Assembly: GCA_905214795.1 (NCBI GenBank)
Contig: CAJMNM010000030.1
Location: 1-40,161 of the forward strand
DNA from: an uncultured bacterium
Lineage (GTDB): Bacteria; Bacteroidota; Bacteroidia; Bacteroidales; Bacteroidaceae
Length of the DNA stretch: 40,161 bases
Direction: 5' to 3'
Part shown: piece after piece, positions 10,442-17,295 of the stretch
How positions within the stretch are numbered: the first letter of the stretch is position 1
How the letters are laid out: every line of letters begins with the position of its first letter
The notes under the pieces: generated by a model
What the model saw: only the letters and a program-made list of their open reading frames with translations
What the model was told of the DNA's origin: nothing
Database searches by the model: none
Translations under genes and position numbers: made by a program

Positions 10442-11467
10442 CTACATCTCAACATCAAAGTCGCCGCCCGGTTTCCAGTCCAGTTCTACCGACACGCCCA
10501 CCTCGGGATTGTCGCTCACCACTTCGCCCCCGTCTGTCAGCTTGACTTTGACCACCTGCATCTCGCCGGCCTTCAGCGGATTTTTCATGTAAAGCGTGTT
10601 CTTCACATACTTGCCGTCGGGCAACCGGGTATAGAGGTCCATTTCCCAGATGCTGCCTGCCGACTCGTTCGGGTCGTACGAGTCTCGCACCACCGGTGCG
10701 TCGGCCGACGGGAAACATACCGTATGAAAGGCCAGCAGTCCGCCGCCCTCGGTCATGTGCGTACGCATCACGGTACGGTTGTTGTCCACAAACGTACTGT
10801 CGGCACACATCAGGCCGGCCGACACGCCACGTGTATAGGCCGCAATGGCCTTGGCCGGCGAACCGGCCGGATTGACCACCAGCACCGGCACGGCATTAAT
10901 CATGTAAAGCGGTACGAAATAGCTGCCCGACACATTGTCCACATTCATCTCGCAATAACCCATGTAGATGGCCGCGCTGTGCGCGTCGAGCGTATCGGTC
11001 ACAGCCTGACGCAGGCTGATGCCCGAATAAGACGACGCTCCGCTGATGCTTACCTCGTCTATGCTGTGTGTAGCGGCAAGCGCAATGTTGTGATAGTTGC
11101 CACGGTCCATATACACGGTAATGGCCAGACTGTTGGCATCAGGCTCCATCCGCTCATGCTTCGCCACCGCGCCGTCCTCGTATTTAAAGAACGAGAGGTC
11201 CATCACCTTGGCCTTATCGGTCATGATGTCGGCCAGATCTATCTTCAGCGCCGAAGCCAGTTGCTGCTCTACGGGAGTGGTGAGCTGTTCGTCGAGCGAC
11301 AGCCGCAACGAGGCCGACAGTTCCAGACGGTATTCCAGAGCATTGTCCTTGCCACAGTCCGACAGGTCCTCGTCTATGCACGACACGAACGCCAACGGCA
11401 GCAGGACGGCTCCCAACACGGCGCGCCATCCTCCGCATATTCTGTTCTTTATAGCTTGTTTTATCAT
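10442..11467 (-). CDS. FimB/Mfa2 family fimbrial anchor lipoprotein
   Basis: This 341-residue protein has a lipobox FVSC (Cys30) followed directly by IDEDLSDCGKDNALEYRLEL, the N-terminal hallmark of the FimB/Mfa2 (DUF1812-type) family. The C-terminus SVELDWKPGGDFDVEM is also typical. In P. gingivalis Mfa2 is an outer-membrane lipoprotein that anchors the Mfa1 fibre and limits its length; the same role is inferred here. The gene follows the Mfa1-like gene by 180 bases that contain two GC-rich hairpins. Its composition is strikingly GC-rich compared with its neighbours (42 of 60 bases are G or C at 10801-10860), which suggests a different recombination history for this gene. A long antisense reading frame over it is a by-product of that composition. 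Confidence 0.85.
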   Translation of the reverse strand: MIKQAIKNRICGGWRAVLGAVLLPLAFVSCIDEDLSDCGKDNALEYRLELSASLRLSLDEQLTTPVEQQLASALKIDLADIMTDKAKVMDLSFFKYEDGAVAKHERMEPDANSLAITVYMDRGNYHNIALAATHSIDEVSISGASSYSGISLRQAVTDTLDAHSAAIYMGYCEMNVDNVSGSYFVPLYMINAVPVLVVNPAGSPAKAIAAYTRGVSAGLMCADSTFVDNNRTVMRTHMTEGGGLLAFHTVCFPSADAPVVRDSYDPNESAGSIWEMDLYTRLPDGKYVKNTLYMKNPLKAGEMQVVKVKLTDGGEVVSDNPEVGVSVELDWKPGGDFDVEM

Positions 11468-11519
11468 GATGCTTGTCCTGATATTATTTTTCTGTTCGTC
11501 TATTTTCTGCTTACCGCAC

Positions 11520-11590
11520 GGGCGGAAGATTAACGGTTATCCGCCCATGTTTGCCGGTGGTAGACGCCCGCCCTACGAAAGGCGGACGCC
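11520..11590 (-). other. Two consecutive GC-rich stem-loops between fimbrillin and anchor genes
   Basis: The first hairpin pairs GGGCGGA (11520-11526) with TCCGCCC (11540-11546) around a 13-base loop. The second pairs CGCCCGCC (11565-11572) with GGCGGACG (11581-11588) around an eight-base loop, with one G-U pair on the minus-strand RNA. Neither is followed by a U tract, so they are not standard terminators. They may stabilise the 3' end of the major-subunit transcript or attenuate downstream expression, giving more shaft than anchor subunit. The structures are seen; the role is inferred. Confidence 0.45.
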
Positions 11591-11647
11591 TGATGATGGT
11601 TACGGCTTCCGTGACCGGACTGCTGCCGACCACATCGCCCGTCCTGA

Positions 11648-13465
11648 TTATTCAATTGATACGTCGAATTTCAAACCTTCCTGCCATTTCAGATTGACTG
11701 CCAATCCGAATTGCAAGCTTGTAGAGCGCAAATCAGGAATACCGTTGTATGCGTTCTTCAAGGAAGAGATGGTCAATGTAGCCGTAGTCTTATAATCTTT
11801 CATAAAGACTGATTTATTATCGGTATTATCATCATCATTCGGATCCAACTGTGCAACCAGATAGAACTTAGAACCGGCATAAATGATACCGTCTGCGCCC
11901 TCAAAATTCTTTCCGGTGTTATTCACAAGTTCTATGGCTATGTTTACCTTGTCCTGACTGTCTTTTCCGGCTCTTGTACCCATATCAGCACCAGTAAACT
12001 TACTGTTATCCAAAGCCAAAGTATAGTTGGGATCACAAGCCTCAGTAGTAACCTTCGGTTTCGTTGTTGGAATAGCCGCATCATAAATCACATTGGTTCT
12101 TGTTGGACTGGTCGCATAAGTCTGATACATATTCCACTGAACAGCATCCGGCTGAGCGCCTATCAATACACCGGTCAGAGTGAAACCCTCTGTTCCGATT
12201 GCGATGGTATTACCACCGGCATCAAGTAAATTACTTGATTTACATTTCACTGTAGTTTCAAGCATACCCACACCGTAGTTTACGGGAGTAACCATTGCGA
12301 TAGAGCGGGTTGTTGCGGCAACTGCCTCTTGATCCCAACCTTTAGACACCCAATCTGATTCGATGCCCCATGAACCATTTTCCGGGAAGGTAACATTTGT
12401 TAAAGTAGAAGCTTTTAAAGCTGACTCGCAGAAATAATACAATGAAGCGGGATAGGTGATATTCTCAATTTTCAAATTATTACTACCACCTACTTCATAA
12501 GAATTATTGTCTGCCGAGAACTTCTCCCCTGAAGTACCGTCTTTATTAAATTTCACACGTACCGCTCCATCAGGAAGTTTATAATTTGCGGGGAAGGTTG
12601 AGTCAAATCCTTCAGGATAGCTGAGTGTTTCCTCACCGGGATCTCCACTTGCACTTAATGTCAATCCGCCGCTGGCATCTGTCGTTATAGCCTGACGAAT
12701 GTTATATGCCAATTTTGCAGCGTCAGAACCAGTGGTTCCATCCGAACTTGCAAAACTCAATGAACGATAAAGAGACTGCATCAGATTAAGAATTGAAGAT
12801 GCAGAACCGGCCTTCATCGATGTAAAGTCAGTATAAAGTTTCTTTATGGCCTTGTCTTCAGCAGTGGTCTCCGTAGTATAAGCAGACCATCCGGAAGTGT
12901 TTTCCACACGATTCAACAAACTAACCAGCTGAGTCTGTTCAGTCATTGTTGTGCCATCATGAATCTGTTCCAATTCAAAATTAATATTAGCGCGCGTCGC
13001 CTGTCCGTCGATAGTCGGAATCAAGCTACCGTTCTGTACTTTGTCATCACCTTGTGCCACACCATAGAACAGAAAACGGTCTGTACCCACCGGAATATCT
13101 ACATCTGTATAGATTTTCTGAGACTCGTTACCTGATACATTACCACTACCAATATTCTCCAACGCCAGAATCTTGTCAAGAGTCTGCGCTGATTCCCATG
13201 CTGTGCTGTTATAAGGAATCAAACGGATATTCTGCATACCAAGGAAAGTCGTTCCACTCTGTTGCGTATTGTCACCGGTCATCTTCTTTTTCGGCCCTGC
13301 TGCCGGAATACTGATGGCAAACTGGGTTTTCACACTCTCACCATCGAAAGTGGGGTTCACATTCTCCGGTACGACCTCGTCGCTGGAGCAAGCCGTAAAC
13401 ATAGCTGTTCCGGCCAGAAGAGCAGCGCCCATAAGGATGCTCTTTGAGAATAAAATCTGTTTCAT
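11648..13465 (-). CDS. Mfa1-like major fimbrillin
   Basis: This is a 605-residue lipoprotein precursor, close in size to P. gingivalis Mfa1 (about 560). The start at 13465 (MKQILFSKSILMGAALLAG) is chosen because it begins the lipoprotein signal with lipobox FTAC; an open extension to 13621 runs into the upstream gene and is not signal-like. After Cys comes SSDEVVPENVNPTFDGESVK and then a basic stretch PKKKM, a plausible region for the Arg/Lys-directed proteolysis that matures such pilins; the exact cut site is not determinable here. The C-terminus FGLAVNLKWQEGLKFDVSIE matches the fimbrillin C-terminal domain pattern. Subunits of this kind polymerise outside the cell by donor-strand exchange into the fibre shaft. 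It follows the DUF3868-OmpA gene by 91 bases. Confidence 0.85.
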   Translation of the reverse strand: MKQILFSKSILMGAALLAGTAMFTACSSDEVVPENVNPTFDGESVKTQFAISIPAAGPKKKMTGDNTQQSGTTFLGMQNIRLIPYNSTAWESAQTLDKILALENIGSGNVSGNESQKIYTDVDIPVGTDRFLFYGVAQGDDKVQNGSLIPTIDGQATRANINFELEQIHDGTTMTEQTQLVSLLNRVENTSGWSAYTTETTAEDKAIKKLYTDFTSMKAGSASSILNLMQSLYRSLSFASSDGTTGSDAAKLAYNIRQAITTDASGGLTLSASGDPGEETLSYPEGFDSTFPANYKLPDGAVRVKFNKDGTSGEKFSADNNSYEVGGSNNLKIENITYPASLYYFCESALKASTLTNVTFPENGSWGIESDWVSKGWDQEAVAATTRSIAMVTPVNYGVGMLETTVKCKSSNLLDAGGNTIAIGTEGFTLTGVLIGAQPDAVQWNMYQTYATSPTRTNVIYDAAIPTTKPKVTTEACDPNYTLALDNSKFTGADMGTRAGKDSQDKVNIAIELVNNTGKNFEGADGIIYAGSKFYLVAQLDPNDDDNTDNKSVFMKDYKTTATLTISSLKNAYNGIPDLRSTSLQFGLAVNLKWQEGLKFDVSIE

Positions 13466-13556
13466 AATCACTGAATTTAAAAAAATTAACAAAAAAAAAT
13501 AAACTTGTTTTAAAATTTCAATATTTTCTTTTGAACTAAAATTTTTCTTTAGGTTT

Positions 13557-14942
13557 TCATTTTTTAATACCCAGCACCTCTTCCAAAGCCTGCACATTGC
13601 GCTGCGCACCTTCATTGCCACAGGCTACAGCTTTACGGAAACACTCAAGCGCCTCCTGACGCCGTCCGCACAAATAAAGTGCGGATCCCAACGCGTTCCA
13701 CTTGCGGTCGTCATTCAAATGCTCTATCAAACCGACAGCCTCCTGCCCTTTCTGCTCACGCACCAGTTCCACCGCCCGGTTGATAAGACGCGCGGCCTCA
13801 TCGACAACAGCATCGTAGTACACCTGAATGTATCCGGAATTACGCTGGTCGGCAAACACTTCCTGACGCAGATAGTTAAATGACTTTCCACCATTGTGAC
13901 GACGAATCAGCTGTTCACGCCTGTTCAGATCGGTTGTATTACGTATGATGTCAATCAATTCGTCCTTTTTCTCAAGATTACTTTCCTCTATTACATCTCT
14001 CAAATCAGCCCATGCCTCGCCGCCGCCTATCATTTCATAAGCAGAATCGGGCAGCTGCACGCCATGTCTCACCAAATAGTCCTTAAGTACCTTGGCACGA
14101 TTACGTGACAAGCGTTCATTCAGCGCCAACGGTCCTTCGGGTGAGGCCATACCTATAATACGCACCTTGACCACCCTTGACAGTGTGTCAGCCTCGATAC
14201 GTTTCACCATATCAAGAATACGATGCAAGGTGGACGCATTGTCACGGAAATCGTCCAACAGAACAGACTTGCCCACGGGGAAATGCACATAAAGCGCATC
14301 TTTCATCTTACGCAAAGGCACATCAGGATTAAACGGCCTGTATTCACTCATTGGTACCAGCACAGGTTCACGCTTCGCAATCTGTTCGGCCACACTGATC
14401 CATGGCACCACAGGTTCAAAGCGCGGCGCAAAATATTTGGTGCGGCCAACCACCAACGGCTCAAGAGTGGTCACACCACAGCAGTTCTCAAGGTCGCGAC
14501 GCATCACCAAATGCAAATCTGTGGTGCGCATCCAAGGCTCTACGTACACAATACTGTCAACACGCACCGTATCGGACACCTTGTAGACCGGATAACGTTC
14601 ACCGCCTTCGAGCACCGCCTTACGGTCGAAATAACGGCGGTTGCGTTTTCCGGCCAGTTCAACCATCTGTAAAGGATACTCATGACTGCCGTCAGCCGAC
14701 ACCAGATAAGGCATCACTACCAGGCGATAGTCGGTCTTTATTTTCACATCACCGGCATCCACCGCATAACACAACTGAAGACGGGTGCTGTCCACCCATT
14801 CCATCCGCACGCTGTCGGGCGTGACCGCCGGCAAACCGACAGCCGACAACGGTCCGGCCACGCATACCGCCATACACACAGTCAGGGCATACCGGCCAAA
14901 GCCGCCCTGACAAGAATCAGTATATTTGTTTTTCTTACTCAT
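13557..14942 (-). CDS. DUF3868 / OmpA-like / TPR protein of the fimbrial locus
   Basis: This 461-residue exported protein has an N-terminal hydrophobic segment (YALTVCMAVCVAGPLSAVG). The first half resembles the DUF3868 beta-rich domain found beside Bacteroidales fimbrillin genes. Next is an OmpA-like peptidoglycan-binding segment (VHFPVGKSVLLDDFRDNAS, then IIGMASPEGPLALNERLSRN followed by RAKVLKDYLVRHG). The last 90 residues contain a TPR-like helical pair (NALGSALYLCGRRQEALECF). It probably sits in the periplasm or outer membrane and couples the fimbrial assembly apparatus to the envelope; this is inferred from domains and context. It begins 26 bases after the DUF3575 gene and precedes the major fimbrillin, the usual order in such loci. 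Confidence 0.8.
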   Translation of the reverse strand: MSKKNKYTDSCQGGFGRYALTVCMAVCVAGPLSAVGLPAVTPDSVRMEWVDSTRLQLCYAVDAGDVKIKTDYRLVVMPYLVSADGSHEYPLQMVELAGKRNRRYFDRKAVLEGGERYPVYKVSDTVRVDSIVYVEPWMRTTDLHLVMRRDLENCCGVTTLEPLVVGRTKYFAPRFEPVVPWISVAEQIAKREPVLVPMSEYRPFNPDVPLRKMKDALYVHFPVGKSVLLDDFRDNASTLHRILDMVKRIEADTLSRVVKVRIIGMASPEGPLALNERLSRNRAKVLKDYLVRHGVQLPDSAYEMIGGGEAWADLRDVIEESNLEKKDELIDIIRNTTDLNRREQLIRRHNGGKSFNYLRQEVFADQRNSGYIQVYYDAVVDEAARLINRAVELVREQKGQEAVGLIEHLNDDRKWNALGSALYLCGRRQEALECFRKAVACGNEGAQRNVQALEEVLGIKK

Positions 14943-14968
14943 CTTTCTTACTGTTAAAGGTTACCGCC

Positions 14969-15553
14969 CTACTTTATGACATAAATAAACGACAGCGACA
15001 GTTTGGTTGGCGCGAAGCGGTTTGTCTTGTCGTCGCCCAGAAAGTCGCCACACTTACGGCTCCGGTACTCATCAAACGCCGCATGAGAGAAGCCCAATCC
15101 CACCTCGGCCTCGAAACTCCAGTGCGAGGAGATAATCCAATGGTAGCCGTAGCCCAGACCCACAGCCCACTCGTTGCCCTGCACACGACTGTCGTCTATG
15201 CGGGTATAAAGATTGGAAAACGCCTTCACACCACCCACATTGAAACGGGTATAAGAAGCGTGCAGTCCGAGGAAATGACCGCCGAAAGGCCGGCATATCC
15301 AGTAACGGTATTCGGGCTGCACCCTGAAGTGGCGCCACTTTTTATTGTCTCTGAATGTCCAGGGATTATAGGAAAGGCCTAGCGCCAGGGTGGATTTCTT
15401 GCCCACTCTGACCTCTGGCTCAATATTCATAGAAAGCGTTGCCCAATACAGCAAATCCGTCTTTAATGCCACCTTCTGTGCCGATACCGACGCCGAACAG
15501 GACAGCAACAATATGACTATATATTTCAGTTTATTCATCACCTCTTTACTCAT
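14969..15553 (-). CDS. DUF3575 outer-membrane protein, first main gene of the fimbrial operon
   Basis: This 194-residue protein has a signal peptide (MNKLKYIVILLLSCSASVSA, probable cut before QKVAL). The mature part has alternating strands (KTDLLYWATLSMNIEPEVRV, GLSYNPWTF, HFRVQPEYRYW, VGLGYGYHW, LSLSFIYVIK), consistent with an eight-stranded beta-barrel of the DUF3575 family. These are routinely found upstream of Mfa/FimA-type fimbrial genes, but their biochemical role is not established. Two starts are possible: 15553, or 15538, which removes five residues and gives a more usual signal peptide. There is no obvious TAnnTTTG promoter immediately upstream, so transcription may begin at the promoter near 16.1 kb. 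Confidence 0.85.
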   Translation of the reverse strand: MSKEVMNKLKYIVILLLSCSASVSAQKVALKTDLLYWATLSMNIEPEVRVGKKSTLALGLSYNPWTFRDNKKWRHFRVQPEYRYWICRPFGGHFLGLHASYTRFNVGGVKAFSNLYTRIDDSRVQGNEWAVGLGYGYHWIISSHWSFEAEVGLGFSHAAFDEYRSRKCGDFLGDDKTNRFAPTKLSLSFIYVIK

Positions 15554-15629
15554 TATTTTGATTTTTTATATCATTCAGTCTATTATATCACATTAAAATT
15601 TATATGCTAAATTATTTCGAGGAGATTAT

Positions 15630-15815
15630 TCAGTTAAGATTATCCTTTGTTTTCCAAACAAAAAAGCCTTTATGCAAAACCTCATACCGGGTACCATAAG
15701 AGTTTACAAACAGTCTTTGATCAAGTATTAGTTTCAAACTTTGCCACACACTATCAATAAACCAAGGACTCATCACAGACGCCCGCAACACACACAACTC
15801 ACCGTGTCTTGACAC
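15630..15815 (-). other. Possible small ORF between the leader ORF and the DUF3575 gene
   Basis: A 61-codon frame overlaps the 3' end of the leader ORF and stops 77 bases before the DUF3575 start. Its C-terminal part (VWQSLKLILDQRLFVNSYGT, then RYEVLHKGFFVWKTKD) is less AT-biased than its surroundings and reads like a plausible protein. No family is recognised and no strong ribosome binding site is seen. It may be a remnant of a gene disrupted in the leader region. Confidence 0.25.
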
Positions 15816-16030
15816 AAGACATTTCTTAAATTAAGATAAGGATTCTTTGTGTGTTTTTGAATATTTCTTAATAAAAACAACAGGTTAAATATATTTCTAT
15901 TTAATTTAACTTTTAATATATATACTTTCAGAGAACAATAAATGTAACTTACCATTCCTTCCAAACGGCTAATCAACTCAACCGGTATAAATGATACACC
16001 AGTTGTACTATATAAGACTTGTGTATTCAT
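15773..16030 (-). CDS. Small hypothetical or leader ORF with strong Shine-Dalgarno
   Basis: This 85-residue frame starts MNTQVLYSTTGVSFIPVELI. Its ATG (16028-16030) is preceded by GGAGG five bases upstream, which is notable because most Bacteroidales genes here lack such a clear ribosome binding site. A good Bacteroidetes promoter lies about 55 bases further upstream. The first 25 residues look like real coding sequence; the rest (SLKVYILKVKLNRNIFNLLF onwards) is AT-driven and may be out of frame or degenerate. No family is recognised. Position suggests a leader peptide or small regulator in front of the fimbrial operon, possibly autoregulated through an 11-bp repeat that overlaps its start. 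It could equally be the 5' remnant of an inactivated gene. Confidence 0.45.
   Translation of the reverse strand: MNTQVLYSTTGVSFIPVELISRLEGMVSYIYCSLKVYILKVKLNRNIFNLLFLLRNIQKHTKNPYLNLRNVLCQDTVSCVCCGRL
15805..15821. repeat. Perfect short inverted repeat TGTCTTG-ACA-CAAGACA
   Basis: Seven-base arms around a three-base centre lie inside the fimbrial leader region. There is no following U tract, so a terminator is unlikely; an operator for a dimeric regulator is possible. I saw no partner copy elsewhere in the leader region. Confidence 0.5.
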
Positions 16031-16070
16031 CTTGACCTCCGTTTATAAAAACAGTTATATTGTACTATAT
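16003..16070. repeat. 11-bp direct repeat flanking the leader ORF start
   Basis: TTGTACTATAT occurs at 16003-16013 and again at 16060-16070, 57 bases apart. The right copy lies just downstream of the predicted -7 box, at or near the transcription start. The left copy lies inside the first codons of the small ORF. Such placement would suit a repressor binding two sites, but the copies could also be chance in AT-rich DNA. Confidence 0.45.
16025..16039 (-). promoter_or_regulatory. Strong Shine-Dalgarno for the leader ORF
   Basis: On the minus strand the sequence reads ACGGAGGTCAAGATGAAT, with GGAGG five bases before ATG. It decides the start of the small ORF at 16030. Confidence 0.6.
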
Positions 16071-16083
16071 TTCTATTTTATTG

Positions 16084-16115
16084 CAAAAGTAGCTAAAAAA
16101 ACCAAGTCTGGCAAC
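16084..16115 (-). promoter_or_regulatory. Bacteroidetes-type promoter for the fimbrial leader and operon
   Basis: The -7 box TACTTTTG (complement of 16084-16091) fits TAnnTTTG exactly. Twenty bases upstream is GTTG (complement of 16112-16115), a near match to the -33 TTTG. Transcription would start near 16076 and run through the small ORF towards the DUF3575 gene. Confidence 0.6.
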
Positions 16116-16590
16116 TTTTTAAAATAGAAAACACCTCTTATTTTATAAAATATTTTTCTATTACTTAAAAAAACGCCTATCATACGTATTTCGAAGTCAT
16201 CTGTTAACATCAAAAGACAAAATTAAACTAATTTTATTTTACAAACAATAATCTTAAAACTTGTTATTACACATTGATAAACAGAATTATAAAAAATGGA
16301 AGTACTCATTTCAATTAACAAGATCAATATTTAAAAACATGAAAAACCGCAGTAAAAAATCAAATAAAAATATTTACCATTCAGATATAACCAACTAAAT
16401 ATCTATATATTTTTTTTACTCCATATTAGTCCTTTTTGCAATGTCAAGATTGCAAAACAAACGCATTTATTTCTATGTCTCACCAACCTCTAAAACGTTA
16501 AAATATCAGCTTTATCTTACTATTTGATAAATTTACGACCTGTATCATTTTATCTCTCTTAGCCGCCACTACTAATTATAAAGGAAATAC
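16116..16590. other. AT-rich non-coding stretch
   Basis: No coding frame with plausible composition and no RNA gene is seen. The sequence is mostly A/T runs. It separates the leader promoter from the repeat-bearing segment to its right. Confidence 0.6.
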
Positions 16591-16595
16591 AAAAC

Positions 16596-17217
16596 GCCCT
16601 TCACCCCTTCACCATGAGTCATAAATCATTTATATACAAGCAGTAACAGGTGAAGGGCAATCCTTCACATCCTTCACAATCCGACTACTGACGTATTATT
16701 ACACCTTTTTACACCCAATATCATTTAGACAAATCGCATCATTTCACCATCCAAGACTACGAGTTCAACCAAATGAGTCCATAAGAAAAAAAACAAACAA
16801 AACATATTTATTTACACTTCGAAACATTTTCTTATTCTTAAAACCGGCAATTATCATTATTGAAAACACTAAATTTAAAAAGCATTCACCATAACAGAAA
16901 CATCCACTGTTACGAACCCCCAATTTATTCCCTGCGGTGACGAACTTTTTTCCATACGGTTACGGATTTAATTCCATACGGTAACGGGCATCGCCGTAAC
17001 CGTGCGGACACGAACCCGTAACCGTACAGGAATATTTTTCCGCACGGTCACGAAGAAATTCGTAAGCGTGTCTGTTTTGCCCTCACGGTTACCGCCGCCG
17101 CAAGCGTACAGAAACAACGAGGACAGGACGAAACACGGTGAAGGATAAAAAGCGACACCCCTTCACGCATAACCAACAATCTTTCAGATTATTATGATTC
17201 ACTGTAAAGGGGTGAAG
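16596..17217. repeat. Family of CCTTCACC repeats in direct and inverted orientation
   Basis: A perfect 10-bp inverted pair, GCCCTTCACC (16596-16605) and GGTGAAGGGC (16649-16658), is extended by a second TTCACC at 16608-16613. Two 9-bp direct copies, TCCTTCACA, lie at 16661-16678. Further copies occur at 17138-17146 (GGTGAAGGA), 17157-17166 (ACCCCTTCAC) and 17206-17217 (inverted). Tandem copies are offset by about nine bases. The role is unknown; binding sites or remnants of a repetitive element are both possible. Confidence 0.6.
16934..17093. repeat. Seven-copy ACGGTnACG repeat cluster
   Basis: Copies lie at 16934-16942 (GCGGTGACG), 16956-16964 (ACGGTTACG), 16978-16986 (ACGGTAACG), 16995-17003 and 17017-17025 (both CGTAACCGT, inverted), 17044-17052 (ACGGTCACG) and 17085-17093 (ACGGTTACC). 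Several carry an upstream TTCCATA or TTCCGC, giving a wider unit of roughly TTCCnnACGGTnACG. The block is much more GC-rich than the DNA around it. No coding frame explains it. Confidence 0.7.
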
Positions 17218-17295
17218 CCAAAAAGCATAAAAATACTTTTTCAGGGAAAATACAGGGGAAATATAATTTACCACACCTGCGGAGAGTATTTACAA

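Noticed and set aside
10418..11533. Long plus-strand open frame of 371 codons antisense to the FimB/Mfa2-like gene
   Set aside because: It is His/Arg-rich with no family character and mirrors the very GC-rich gene beneath it; the minus-strand protein has a lipobox and family motifs.
13466..13621. N-terminal extension of the major fimbrillin
   Set aside because: The extension overlaps the upstream gene and puts more than 50 residues before a perfect lipoprotein signal; the start at 13465 fits.
15600..16300. Invertible promoter of the kind common at Bacteroides surface loci
   Set aside because: I found no pair of inverted repeats flanking the 16.08-16.12 kb promoter and no recombinase gene in the window.
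16596..16678. CCTTCACC repeats considered as a CRISPR array
   Set aside because: The units are only 7-10 bases with irregular spacing and mixed orientation, and no cas gene is near.
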